DNA from: Gnetum montanum
Lineage: Eukaryota > Streptophyta > Gnetopsida > Gnetales > Gnetaceae
Reading direction: 5' to 3'
Length of the DNA stretch: 64,000 bases
Assembly: GCA_015680685.1 (NCBI GenBank)
Contig: MNCI01033474.1
Coordinates: 1,864,910 to 1,928,909 of the forward strand
Part shown: positions 1 through 11,411 of the stretch, piece by piece
Position numbering within the stretch: the first letter of the stretch is position 1
Layout of the letters: each line of letters starts with the position of its first letter
Made by a program: the position numbers and the translations under genes
Notes under the pieces: model-generated
The model's database searches: none
What the model saw: only the letters and a program-made list of their open reading frames with translations
What the model was told of the DNA's origin: nothing

Positions 1-64
1 TGTTAAAATATAAGGTATAAATATTATATTTCTATCCTATGGTTGGTACATCATTTACAATCAA

Positions 65-510
65 ATCCAAGTAATCTAGAAGATCTCAAGTAACCCATAC
101 ATCATCTAGTAATGTTAATTCAACAGATAGGCTATTTTGGTCTTCTCAATTCCCAAAATCCCATTTTCATTTTTGAACCCTAATACAATGTCCAATGCAT
201 AGTACTCGTTGAGATGATTCCAACGGAATAAATTTTGTCTCGATTGAACCTATAGTTTGAGAGATATCAATGTTTAAAGTTTCTTATTATGCATGCATTA
301 AAATAATATTAAATTATTATTTTAAAAAATTGATTCAAACTTTTAGGGTTGGGAATCAAACCCAAAATTACTATTTACCTATACTAAACCCCCACCTTGA
401 CATTGGCTAAACCACCATGTTAACCACCAAGGCTAGGTAAAATAAACAAATAATAATGGGGTAGACTAGTAGGTTGTGAGTTCAAACCCAAGCCTTTCTC
501 ATGATTTAAA
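65..510. repeat. Dispersed repeat A, copy 1
   Basis: This stretch is repeated in the same orientation at 3394-3902. Shared blocks include AAGTAATCTAGAAGAT, the phrase around CAATGCATAGTACTC and GCATTAAAATAATATTAAAT. Near its end (about 470-495) is GAGTTCAAACCC, which resembles a decayed RNA polymerase III B box (GGTTCGAANCC), so a tRNA-derived origin is possible. No A box or terminal repeats were identified. It carries no coding frame. The family is unknown to me. Confidence 0.75.
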
Positions 511-851
511 ATTTAAAAAGAATAAAAATAATAATATACATAAGAAATGTTCTTTGTACGTTGAGATAGCCCTATAGGAGTTGTGTTGGTTCAACAATGG
601 TCATGTTGGCCCAATAAGAACTAGCACCCTTAGTTGACACCGTTGTGTTTCCTTCTATCACATGGTTTGCCTCCACCACATCATCTACCATCATCCACCT
701 AATGCTACCATCACTTCCTTGCCTACCATCCACCTTCCACATGCTTGTCACATGATGTTGCATGAGTTGCTTTAGTTATGCTACCATGTATGTTGTCAAA
801 ACCCTCATCACATTTTTTGTTGCCTATTATGCAAGTTGATTTCATTGCCAT
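511..851. other. No gene recognised
   Basis: Only short open frames occur here, with no family resemblance. The plus strand is rich in C, A and T, with many CCA/CAT triplets. It leads into the tandem arrays that follow. Confidence 0.6.
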
Positions 852-908
852 TCATGCTATCATTGCCATCACTATTGCAAAAAAATTGAGTGCAATTTTT
901 GAGCATCC

Positions 909-1140
909 ATAATGTTTGTGGATACCAATGATGCCATGGATCATTGTCCCTTCTGGAGCTTCATGGACATTGATGACATTGTGGATAACTACCTCTTTCA
1001 ACGCTCTATGAACATCAATGGCACCATGAATAACTAATCCTTTCAGCACTCCATGAACACCAATGGAAACATAGATAATTTCCCCTTTTAGTAGTTTGTA
1101 AACACTAATGACATCATGGATAATTATTCCCTCTAGCATC
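909..1140. repeat. 45-bp imperfect tandem repeat, about 5 units
   Basis: Units of 45 bp follow one another (for example about 956, 1001, 1046 and 1091). They share the theme CATGAACAC-AATG-CATCATGGATAA-T-TCCCTT. Because 45 is a multiple of three, the reverse strand reads as an open 15-residue repeat of the form L-K/E-G-x-V/I-I-H-x-V/A-I-x-V-H-x-x. An uninterrupted reverse frame spans 852-1139. No protein family is recognised. The frame may be kept open by the periodicity alone. Confidence 0.8.
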
Positions 1141-1247
1141 CCATAGGACCTTTGGCATCATGGATCATTTCCCCTACTAGTGTCCTCTGGTGCATTGAAA
1201 ACCCTTGCTGCAACAACATGATGTCTTTGCCTAGGCCACTGAAACCC

Positions 1248-1350
1248 TTGCATGGGTTGCATAGGCCTTGCTTGGATCATGCAGGCCCCATTTGGGACAT
1301 GTAGGATCTTGTGTGGGCTACATAGGCCCTTACACAGGCTATTTAGGCCC
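1248..1350. repeat. About 21-bp imperfect tandem repeat, 5 units
   Basis: Five consecutive 20-21 bp units each end in a variant of ATAGGCCC (units start at 1248, 1268, 1289, 1309 and 1330). The array lies about 110 bp from the 45-bp array and also sits in an open reverse frame (1158-1394) without family resemblance. The two arrays may be degenerate parts of one retrotransposon interior. Confidence 0.65.
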
Positions 1351-1565
1351 AAAAGAAGATGCCACCATTGTCCATTAATGCCACCTACCACCACCGATCA
1401 TAGCCACAATGAGTAATGGTCATTGATTAAAGCTCCATTTCATGACATCATGAATGAGGTTCATCATTAGCAGGAACATGCTAGTAGCATTGTGCTCAAC
1501 ATGAGATCCATGGTGGTGACATTGTTGAGATTCATCGACACAACCTCTCACATGTGTGTGCCATA

Positions 1566-1902
1566 TGTCACAAGAGCCGAGTGAAGAAGGATAGGAAAAG
1601 GACTAGCCATCATGTTTGGTCAATTATAGGCCCAACCATGGTGGTAGTGCTACATTGCCATTAAGGGATAGATGTTGAAGGAAGAAAATACGAAGGAATA
1701 CTTTCAAAGCATGATCCAAATACTCCATTCCATATTAATAAGGCATTATTTTCTTTCTCTTTCTCTATTTTCCCTATTATTTTCCTTATACATAATGTCA
1801 AATATTACATATTTGGCATTTGATATATTGTCTTCTTATGCATAATGTCTAATATAATGTATATTTGATGTTTGCAATAACATCTAGGAATGGGATGTCA
1901 CA
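1566..1902 (+). repeat. Truncated LTR of the T1 family
   Basis: This matches the 3' half of the T1 LTRs at 2349-2955 and 23529-24134. It shares AGGCCCAACCATGGTGG, the AAGGGATAGATG block, the CATAATGTC blocks and the LTR end GATGTCACA at 1902. The first 260 or so bases of the LTR are missing. What follows does not resemble the TGGTATCAGAGC primer site that follows the T1 5' LTR, so this is a 3' LTR or solo LTR end rather than a 5' LTR. Confidence 0.85.
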
Positions 1903-2343
1903 TGACCATTGATGAGATACATGCATACACCTAAATCAAGATTCATCTAAAGAAGTTGCAAATAAAGAAAATGATGAAATATATAACGTTAGCAACCCCT
2001 AGGATGTGGGCTTGGTAATGTTGACTATAGGATGACTATGGATAAAATTGAAGAAATAAGTGACTGAATCCTATCTCTTTTATGAGGCAAAGTTTAAGAC
2101 TCACAAAGAGATGGAATAGAAACTTGAAGTGAAAAATGAAGAGCTTAAAGTTCTTAAGAGTAAATTGAAGATCAGAGATCAATTGTAAAGAACCTAGATA
2201 AATGAATGAATGATTACCAAGAGCTATAAAACATGTGTAGATGTTTAACATAGAAAAAAAATAATTTGTAGCTTGGTTTATAAAAGAAAAAGAGATGTTT
2301 TCAATCCTAACTTTCCTATGGGATATACCAGAATCAAACAACC
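1903..2343. other. No gene recognised; site of T1 insertion
   Basis: A short lysine- and glutamate-rich, stop-broken plus-strand reading (about 2070-2200) could be a remnant of a coiled-coil gag region, but it cannot be assigned. The last bases before T1 are CC followed by TAGGT, the target-site duplication. Confidence 0.5.
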
Positions 2344-2348
2344 TAGGT

Positions 2349-2955
2349 TGTCACATCCCCATTCTCAAATGATGTGGTTGCTTAATGGAGGTGGTGTCTT
2401 TTCATAACAAGTGTTATTGTTATCTTAACAAGATTTGAAAAGGGTAGTTGTGATTAAGACTCGAAGGGACATGTTGTAATAACGGACATGTCTCTTGAGG
2501 AACCTTTGGGGGTTTGACCTAAGGCATTTCTACCTAGGGTTAGAGGTCGTGCCAGCATGGGGAATGGTAGAGCCAATACAGATAAGTCATGGGGTGGCAA
2601 AGCTAGTATAGGAAAGTCACAAGAAGCCAAGTGAAGTAGGATAGGAAGGGAATTAGCCCACCCTTCTATCCAGGTTATAGGCCTAACCGTGGTGGCAGTG
2701 CTAGATTTCCTCTAAGGGATAGATGCCAAAGGAAGAAAACCCCAAGGAAAAACTCTCAAAGCACGATCCAGATACAATTTTCCATATCAATAAAGCATTC
2801 TTTTCTTTCTTTTTCTGCATTTTTCCTATTATTTCCTTTATACATAATGCTGAATATCACTTATATTTTGCATTGGTATATTTTCTTTGTATGCATAATG
2901 TCTAATATATAGTATATTTGACGTTTGCCATGACATCCGAGGACAGGATGTTACA
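2349..2955 (+). repeat. T1 5' LTR
   Basis: This 607-bp LTR starts TGTCACATCCCC and ends GATGTTACA, and it pairs with 23529-24134. It contains an AATAAAGC polyadenylation-like signal near 2789 in both copies. The target duplication TAGGT precedes it and the primer-binding site begins two bases after it. Confidence 0.93.
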
Positions 2956-2957
2956 AT

Positions 2958-2969
2958 TGGTATCAGAGC
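2958..2969 (+). promoter_or_regulatory. Primer-binding site of T1 (initiator tRNA-Met type)
   Basis: TGGTATCAGAGC is the classic plant retrotransposon primer site, complementary to the 3' end of initiator methionine tRNA. It lies two bases downstream of the 5' LTR and appears undecayed. Confidence 0.92.
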
Positions 2970-3393
2970 AAACCATGACCTAAGGACCATTCAAAATCAT
3001 GGGTCGACTACAACATGAATGTGATGATAAACCTTGAAGCCACAACATATGGAAATCCATTGATCATCACTAGATGTACCATATATTTTTGATGCAAGTC
3101 AGAAAAAACCTTTCCATTTGACTTCACACACAATGGATCAAGCATCTAAATCCTAGTAACCAATAAAATTTTCTTTCATGGATAGCATTAACGAATGAAG
3201 ATTTTCGATCACACCTCATCAAGCTTTATCAATTATACAACATGTTGTTAAGACAATGACACATCAGTCCAGATAACTCTTGCACATCTTAATATTATAA
3301 TTATTAATCGATTAGGGTTATTGTTAAATTTTTTTCCAAAAGGTTAGTAACCATGACTTGAATTGATCATTTTTTGTTGAAATTTACTATCTA
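2970..3393 (+). other. T1 leader and 5' interior, no ORF
   Basis: Decayed sequence follows the primer site; reading frames are stop-broken and no gag motif was found. It is cut off by repeat A copy 2. Confidence 0.5.
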
Positions 3394-3902
3394 AGTAATC
3401 TAGAAGATTCCAAGTTAGCATATATCAACCTAGAAATGTAAGTTCAACAAAATAGGCTAGTTTGGTCCTTTTAATGCCTAAAAAAATTAACTTTATTTTT
3501 GAACCCTAAAACTATGTCCAATGCATAGTACTCATTGAGACAACCCCAACGGTACAAATATCATCTCAATTGGACTTACGGATTGAGAGATATTGTTATT
3601 TAAATTTTTTCGTTATACATGCATTAAAATAATATTAAATTATTAAATTATTTGAACCATAAAAAAGGTCAAAATTTTACGTTCAAAAATAAACCTGGAA
3701 TTTCCATTTATCATATCAAACCTCTACCCTGTCATTAGCTGAACCACCACGTCAATTGCTGAGGCAATAAATTAATTTTTTAAAAAAATTTAAAATAAGA
3801 GGTCGTGGGTTCAACCCCAAGCCCAAACTTACTTTTATTTTTTTAAAAATAATTAAAAAAAATTTTAAAATGGGAGGTTGTGGGTTCAGACCCCAACCCC
3901 CA
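3394..3902. repeat. Dispersed repeat A, copy 2
   Basis: This is a direct repeat of 65-510. Here the module with GTGGGTTCAACCCCAAGCC is present twice (about 3804-3827 and 3878-3902), against once in copy 1. It lies inside T1, so either T1 carried it or it inserted after T1. A single ambiguous base (N) is at 3909. Confidence 0.75.
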
Positions 3903-4198
3903 CTTTAANGCTTCATAGATTCCTCTTCAAGTAATTACTGGTAAGAAAAGTAATATAAACGTTGCTTCGTAAATTTACAGCATAGTTTCATGCCATTTTA
4001 TATGCTTATAAAAAAAATGTGTTAAGCTCAATTATTAAAAACCTAAGAATGGTATCTTAGTAAATATATCAAGGAGATATCATGTGGTTAGTTGGCCTTG
4101 TGGATGTAATACCACATATTCTCATGCTAAATGACACTTTAACGTCCATTTTCTTTGTCATGTTTTGGGGATGATGAAGGGTTTTGGTAAAAGGAACT
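3903..4198. other. No gene recognised
   Basis: T1 interior between repeat A and the T2 insertion. It contains the ambiguous base at 3909 and no convincing reading frame. Confidence 0.55.
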
Positions 4199-4203
4199 TG
4201 TGC

Positions 4204-4786
4204 TGTGAGAGATGTTCTAGAGTGGTGGTTCTCTTGGGCTCTTCCCATGGTTCTAGGGCCATGGAACATTTTGAGGTGCCCTTGGTTGACTCTCAAGTGT
4301 TAGAAAACCCACCCTGGCTTGGTGGGACCAAGCTAGCAACAAGACACCCTCCTGTTGCAACTCTCTTCTAAGTCCTCTTCATTCCCCCTTCACCATAGAG
4401 AACTACATGGCCCTAATTCTCTGGCGGTCATAGATATGTAGGCAGCCAAGATTGGATAGTTTTGGTGCAATGTCAGACAACACCTTCTACCAGATCATGA
4501 GGGATCTGGGGGTGAGGCACCTTCCCTTATAGGTGCATCATCTCCCCTCCCACCGATGTTGTTTACAAGGTTGTGTGTGTGCTTGTTTGCATGGGTCCTC
4601 GTTTTGTAGTTGGTTACCCTCCATGAGGTGCGTTGTCATATACGTTAAGAAGCTATGCTTCTGCTTGCACTCACTCATGAGATGCTTGCTTTTTTGAGGT
4701 GTATTCCCTAGGTCTTCTGCCCCAGATCCATTGAATCTTCGGGAATTCCTTGGGGTACCGAACAACGTCGGGGCAATGTTGTTACA
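4204..4786 (+). repeat. T2 5' LTR
   Basis: This 583-bp LTR starts TGTGAGAGATG and ends TTGTTACA. It is collinear with 10042-10598, sharing CTCAAGTGTTAGAAAACCCA and AACTACATGGCCCT. The 3' partner begins TACG, so its terminal TG has decayed. Confidence 0.9.
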
Positions 4787-4788
4787 GA

Positions 4789-4800
4789 TGGTATCAAAGA
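4789..4800 (+). promoter_or_regulatory. T2 primer-binding site, decayed
   Basis: TGGTATCAAAGA lies three bases after the 5' LTR and differs from the canonical TGGTATCAGAGC near its end. Confidence 0.8.
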
Positions 4801-7800
4801 ATTATTGAAATTATGTTGTGATATGCATGTGCTCTTTGGTTGTCTTACTCCATAGATGTTGTTCAATTAATGGTCCCTCCGGATTGATACCTAGGTGATC
4901 TAGGATCATATCCTTATGTATTTTTGAAGAGTTTCCTAATGGAAATGTTCTACGCTCTTCATGAGGGAACAAATGATAAATTGTGAGCAATTGATGTATG
5001 TTGCTCTCCTTGAGGATGTAAATGATGGCATTGTGGTGATGTCCTCCACTTGTTTACTTGTGGTTGGACTAGTTGTGATTGTATGCGTTATGGTTGAGAG
5101 GAGTTCTATTGGCAACTCAAGAATTTTTTTGCTCAAGGAGCTCTCATCTCAGGTCTCTAATGATTCATCTGGGATAAATTGGACCCAGTCTCCACTTCGA
5201 TTTTCACCCAAATGACATGTTTCGAGATGGCATCTATTGAATCATGCAGGATATGATATCCTTGGCACTCCCACTCACCCTAAATACCGTGAGTATGAGA
5301 AAATACAAATTGGGACAAGATGGTTCCCAGGTACCTCAAGATGGAGGTCCTTTGGACATGTGCTCTTGGTGAGCCTTGTTCTGGGTGGACTAAGACCATT
5401 TCTGGTAGACTTCATATGTTCGTGCTTGCAATTGTATGTTTGTCTATTTGTGTATGTGTGTCTTCTTGGTTGTGCTTTCAAATTCTGCATGCGTGTTATC
5501 TTGTTCGTGTCTATCATTCGTAATGAAAGGCTTGATGTTTTATGCAATATGATGACTTATTGTTGGGAACATTGTGGATGCTGTGGTTGTTTGTGCCATC
5601 CCAAAGCCAAATGTTTGTTGTCTTGTTTGACAACTTCTTGTGCATGAGGCATGATTTCCCTTATTGTTGATCTTTGCGAGTTGTGCTCCTTTGTTGAGTT
5701 GGTGGTGTTGCCCTTGGGTTTGTGGCATCACTATTTTGATTGGTGACATTTCTTGATCACTTTGATTCCAAGACTATTGGTGTGGATCATCCTATTGTTG
5801 GTTCTTGTTGAGACCACACCTCTTTTGATGAGAGTCTTCTTGTGAACGCATCCTCTGTGATGTTGCTTGTTGTTGCAAGAATTGGTTTGATGCATACTTG
5901 TTGTTGGATAGACCTTGGTCTTCCACCTTGTTTTTGGGTTGAGATGACAATTCTCTTTTGCCCCATGACTCATACAATTGTGTTGAGATTTTGATCCTGG
6001 TTGAAACTAGTGTTAGTTGCTGGGAATGATTGTTGTGTATGAATCATGGAATTTTGAGATCTCTTGGTGTGCCTCATGATGAAATCATTTGTTCAAGTGA
6101 GGATCTAATTCATCCATCAATGTTTTGCATGATTGATCTCTATGCATGTTGCTGAGGTCTTGATTTTATGATGTGCAAAAGTGATATGACTTTGTTATAT
6201 GATCATGCTTGATAGTTGTGTATGAGGCTAACGTGTTGATCATGTTCTTGCTAACTTCTATGTTTCTGAGCTTTTGTCTCAGTGTTTGCAGGTAGCACAG
6301 GTACAAAGATGCAACCAGTGGTGACCTCAATTGATTCTGTGAGCACTATGTCTATGGGAAAGATATGTGCTCCTAAGACCTTCATGAACTAATTATTTGG
6401 TCTTAGAATCCCAACATTGGGTTGTGGATTTATTAGTACCTTGGCTGTGATGGATCAGTAGGTGCATTATGATTTGTTTGCCTCTTTGTGCTGGGGGAGC
6501 ACTAACATAGGATGTTGATCTATCCTAGACCCTACAAATATTGGGCTAGTAGATGGCATGAAATGGTATCCTTGGCCATGCTGGATACTGATGGCTCAGG
6601 AGTGGCCAATGCAATGAGGTCCCACTATGGCAGGATGGTGGATACTCAATTGGCGTGTTTCATTATTCGATCGGTGCATTCATGTCTCAAATCATTTTCG
6701 TTCGATGTTACCCATGTAGTGGGTTTACTGTGATGGTAGATCATGTATCTTTTGAGATAGTGGTATAATGATAGATGACCATTTATGCTTCGTGATAGAG
6801 ATAGGTTTTTCTCAAAACAACATGGTTCTTTCATGGTATTCTCTTGGTGACCTAAATCTTTCAGCCTAGGATGGGCTTGGGTAGTTTGTCCTATAGCCTT
6901 TTAGGCCTGGGTAGTATTCCCAAATACCATGTATGTTCTCATATATATGTAATTCTATCCTCGGGTGTGTGAAATGTATCCTTGTGATATTCTCAATTTG
7001 ATTGTATGCACTCAAAAGTACTAGACATATTGCCTATGTGACTCAGTTGTCTCCTGGTTGTAGGCCTATGCCACAACCTGTGACAAGGCCAAGCTTGATG
7101 TATGGTGTTTGTGCCTTGATGTAAGGCCAAGCTTGTAAATGGCCTTTGTGCCTTGATGTATAATTCTGCTGAAAACCTCATGAGAAATTCTTCAATTGTG
7201 ATATGGTGTTGTAACGAACAGACTAGGGCATGTCCTTTCCCATTATGCTCTTGAACTAGTTCCATGTGTTCTTGATGATGTTGGCATGCCTAGATGGTGT
7301 GTGCTTTGGTGAATGTCCTTGAGACTGGAAAAATCTTGGGAACACCTTCTCTTATGTTCCTAGACTGGCAAATATCTTGTCCAAAGATGATCTATTGTGA
7401 TTGAAATTCAAATCAATGTGATGTCTAGCGGTGGATTTGAGTTGAGTTCAAGGTATTGGCTCCTAAACTCGCTCTTCCATGATGGATGTGATCATGGAGA
7501 AGCTTTGCAAACGTTGGGATGGTGGTCCATCCTTGAATAAATGGCATTATAGATACAGAAATTGTGATTTCTCTTGGTGGCCTTGCTTGGTGGGCTTGAA
7601 TGTGCTCAAAACACTTGAGCTTATGCTCTCATGATTGGGGGCTTCTAATGATTTGTGCATGTTGGTTGGCTCTCGTGACTGATTGCTTTTGGTGCTTTGG
7701 AGGGCTATGATGCGCTCTCATAGGTTGGGACTTATTGGTGCTTTTGTGGTCTATGGTGTGATTCCATGATAGGGGACTCATTTTGCCTAATAGGCTATGG

Positions 7801-10030
7801 TGTCTTACTGAATTTTCCTGTGTATCCTGTCCCCTATGTACACTGATGTATCACATAGTCCCTCCCTAATGTATTGTCCCATGTCTCTGGTGTAATGTTA
7901 ATTCATGTTGGTGTTCTCACCTCCCTGGTGGGATAGCAGAGTTGATCATGATATTACTTGGTAAATCTTTAATTTTATGAGGGATCATTCTCCATTTCAA
8001 TGGATGCCCTCTTCAATTCCTGAAATAATAAGGCAGGTGGTATTGAGATGGTTGTCTTCTATTTGGGACCTAGAAGCAGTTGATGTTTGGGACTTGTTCT
8101 TAGTAGTGGTCCCATGTTCGTGAACTCTTGGGGCTTGTTCTCAGAGATAGAATGTTGTTACCCTTGTAAAATTCATGAAACCTCCTTTGTGAGGTCGTGT
8201 TGTTAATGTAAATTAAAGGTACATATTGCTCTTCTTGTAAGCAAGGCATGATCTTGTATACTCTCTTAGTTTTGGGGGCTTTAGAGGAACTTCCTTGTTG
8301 GGGTTCTCTGGTAGACTATCCTTATTGTAAACCTTTTGGGGATAAATCGTTTTGTGTTTGAGTTGTAAATGATGTTGATGAAAGCCCATTCCATGTAAAA
8401 CTATCTTGAGGACTTAGTCCTCCTATGGGAAAGATGTTGTTGACTTGTGTCTATTGTTTGGGTTGATTGATAATAGGTAGTGGTGTGGCCTTGTCCACCA
8501 CAACTTGACTGGGATGTATGAAAGAAAAAACCCAAATCTCCCAAGATGAAACAGAAATCTCTCTTGATAAAATTTCAAAGGGATGAACTACTTGGTGTCT
8601 CGAGTCATTCTCAAGGGGATAATTAAATTTGGGTAAGACTTGTGAATCCATGTCTTCCTTCAGATGGTAACAATTCCACGATATGGTTCTATTGGCTATA
8701 TTGACTACTTGGGTGTGTATTATGGGTAAGGTGTAACTGGTCTGCTATACTTAGCTATGGAAAAAACCTCCCAAAGAGGATCCTTCCTGCAAGTGCAAAA
8801 TCTAATGAAAGGTGTTGATCATGAGACTGGCAATCATTCTTGATATAGTGGGGAAATGCAAATTCTGTGAACGTTGATGTTCCTTGGAGAATTCATGATC
8901 TGGTTACTCTCAGAGGTGACTCTATATTCTTTGCTGGACCTAGTGTTCAGAAAATGGTGGTTGTCCCATGACATTGGAGTGGGAAGGATAGCTTGTATGT
9001 TGCAAGCGGGGTTGATCCTTCTCCCTAAACGGGATATTATTGTGTCATTTGATGATGTGCTTACAGTTGACATGAGGCAAGTGTATGGAGGGTTGTCATG
9101 GGGTTGGCTATCCAATAGACCCTTCACTTATTCTAACATTCAAGCAGCCATTCTTGATGTTGGACAATCACAAGAGGTGTTGATGATAGTTGGGGCTTGT
9201 TGTATGTTAGCCTCTTGGAGAAGTTTCCAAACATATTCTTGGATCTTCTCTCTCATTGTGGCTATGAAATACTATTGAATGATGAATTGAGGTATGTGAT
9301 GCTGGTGTCTGTGGATGGCAAGGTCAAGCTCAAAAGATCTACCCTTGTACCTTGTTTGCAAGGGAGAACATTCTTGACTCCCTTCATACCAGCTTGAGCA
9401 AACATGATGAGAAAAAGAGAATGTGCATGGTACCGATGCATGTGGAATCAGTGCTTAGATGGTTGCACTGGTGAGATCCCATGGGTCTAGATGCGAGTAG
9501 CAGAACATGGAGTTCTAGTAAGCATGAGATGCTTGCAGAGACATTTCTCTTTGGAGCATGTCCTCCCTCTCAATGTGATGTTCCCAAGTCCCTCACCATG
9601 GGTAGTGGCCTTGGCAAGCCCTTAAAAAAATCAAATCAATGGGTGCTAAGATGCCATTCACAAAGGAACTCGATGGGGCTTGTGATAGAGGAGCTACCTT
9701 CTTGCATAAGTATGGGCTTACACAAGAAGATATGTCTTGAGACCCTTAGAAGAGACGGATCTAGGGGATGCCTTAGAGACGTTGGCCCTTTGGGTTGGAC
9801 TCTCCCACTCATACAAAGAAGGGAAGTCTTTGGGCTTCCTTCAATTACCCTTGCGTTTAATGCAAGGCATTGGATGGAATGACATATCAGGTGTTGGGGT
9901 TGGTACCTTCCTTCAAGCCTGGAGTCTAAGGAGTTGATGGATCCTCGGAGTTGATGAAGTTCCAAACCCATTTACAAATGTACACTCGAAACTATCCTAG
10001 GCTCCACTCCAAGGATGTCACTTCTTTGTG
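4801..10030 (+). other. T2 interior: long T+G-rich region without recognised coding
   Basis: The plus strand is conspicuously rich in T and G (runs such as TTGTTGTTG and TGGTGGTG). Open frames at 5237-5647, 6512-6733, 8874-9278 and 9481-9882 (plus) resemble no family I know and lack the D-S-G protease, F/Y-x-D-D polymerase and D-D-E integrase signatures. The 134-residue frame at 8874-9278 is hydrophobic in places and ends in a shifted overlapping frame (9197-9397), so it could be a broken gene. That is speculation. Confidence 0.6.
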
Positions 10031-10041
10031 TGGGGGAGGAT
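10031..10041 (+). promoter_or_regulatory. T2 polypurine tract
   Basis: TGGGGGAGGAT immediately precedes the 3' LTR, where plus-strand DNA synthesis of an LTR element is primed. Confidence 0.75.
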
Positions 10042-10598
10042 TACGATAGATGTCCTAGAGTGGTAGTTCTCTTCGGCTCTCCCCATGGTTCAGGGGCCAT
10101 GGAAGACTTTGAGATGCCCTTGGGTGACTCTCAAGTGTTAGAAAACCCACCCCGGCTTGGTGGTACAAAGCTAGCAATAGGAACTCTCTTCTAAGTCCTC
10201 TTCATTTCCCTTCACCCTGGAGAACTACATGGCCCTGATTCTACAACGATCGTAGATAAGTAGGTAGCCAAGACTAGATAGTTTTGGTGCGATGCCAAGC
10301 CACACCTTGTACTAGATCATGAGTGATCTGGGGGTGAGGCACCTTCCCTTGTAGGTGCATCGTCTCCCCTCCCACCGATGTTGTCTACAAGGTTATGTGT
10401 GTGCTTGTTTGCATGGATCCTCGTTTTGGAGTTGGTTACCCTCCATGAGGTGCATTGTCATATACATTAAGAAGCTGTACTTCTACTTGCACTCACTCGT
10501 TAGATGCTTGCTTGCTTGAGGTGTATTCCCCAAGTCTTCTGCCTTAGTTCCATTGGATCTTCGTGAATTCCTTGGGGTGTTGGGGCAATGTTGTTACA
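10042..10598 (+). repeat. T2 3' LTR
   Basis: This 557-bp partner of 4204-4786 carries small deletions, including the loss of a short block after AAAGCTAGCAA. It ends TTGTTACA, followed by TGTGC, the target duplication. Confidence 0.9.
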
Positions 10599-10603
10599 TG
10601 TGC

Positions 10604-11263
10604 TGTCCAAGAAAAGTTCCATGGTGGTGTGAGAATTTGGACAGAGCGATATAATCATTGTTTAATCAGAATCAGACATCGATCGTTTTGGATTTTGGGA
10701 TGATGTTAATTCTAAAGATGCTGGACATAGACAACGAAAATGCCAAAATAGGACAAGCTTAAAACTTTGATATTTATCTCTGGGAAAAGCAATTTCAAAT
10801 AGCAGAAGCAAGAAGGAAAATAATCGGCTGCCCCTGTATTAGTTGACACATATTTTTCTGATACGGTATAGTAGGCGCTGCATTTGAGGGATCAACGGAC
10901 AAGCTGCCGGCTAAACCACATTATTATCAAAATTGCAGCGGAACAGAGGGCAGGGAATGAATGGCCAATAGGCGGCCAAGAATGGAGGCAGACCATGTTA
11001 GCAAGGCCAACACATGGAAGCAGCAGGAGTAGCATAATATAAAATCATTTTGTCTTGAAAATCAGAGTTAACCACACTGCACTGCAGGACACGCAGCCCC
11101 TGCAGGGGCCGTGCCGACCCTACTTTTGCTATGGTTGCTGCTAATTCACAGTTGTTGTTGCCCGCGTTGGCCACAGCTCTCCCACGCGTTTGTTCGCAGC
11201 CTCACGCCGTCGCGCTAGCACCGTCGGTTGCTTGCCTTGCCCAAACTGCCTTCTAGCCAACCC
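10604..11263. other. GC-richer non-coding stretch inside T1
   Basis: Base composition is clearly less AT-rich than the flanks, with several CG dinucleotides (for example 11180-11226, CACGCG, CGCCGTCGCG). No frame gives a recognisable protein. It may be gene-flanking host DNA carried with the gene fragments further along, but this cannot be shown. Confidence 0.45.
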
Positions 11264-11411
11264 ATCACTGCCTCCAATGCTGCCCATGACTGTCATCCAC
11301 GTCCCTTATCACTGTCTCTCGTACTGTCCATCACTATCACCCACGTGACTCATCACTGCCTGCTATGCTGCCCATCATTGTCTCCCATGCCATCTATCAC
11401 CGTCTCCATGG
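11264..11411. repeat. 22-bp minisatellite, 6.7 copies
   Basis: Six units of exactly 22 bp and a partial seventh start at 11264, 11286, 11308, 11330, 11352, 11374 and 11396. Each begins ATCACTGTC or a close variant; the unit reads roughly ATCACTGYCTCCNAYGCTGYCC. A plus-strand frame at 11228-11488 runs through it. Since 22 is not a multiple of three, this frame is unlikely to be a conserved repeat protein. Confidence 0.88.

Larger units (their letters stand above)
4199..10603 (+). mobile_element. T2: 6.4-kb LTR retrotransposon without recognisable gag-pol, nested in T1
   Basis: Direct LTRs at 4204-4786 and 10042-10598 are flanked by the duplication TGTGC (4199-4203 and 10599-10603). After the 5' LTR, TGGTATCAAAGA (4789-4800) is a decayed Met-type primer site. 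Before the 3' LTR is the purine tract TGGGGGAGGAT. The element must post-date T1, because it sits inside it. The 5.2-kb interior shows no gag, protease, RT or integrase motif, so this is probably a non-autonomous (LARD-like) element. Confidence 0.9.

Noticed and set aside
5275-5977. Several overlapping reverse and forward frames inside T2
   Set aside because: They overlap each other on both strands, are compositionally biased (T+G strand), and show no conserved motif.
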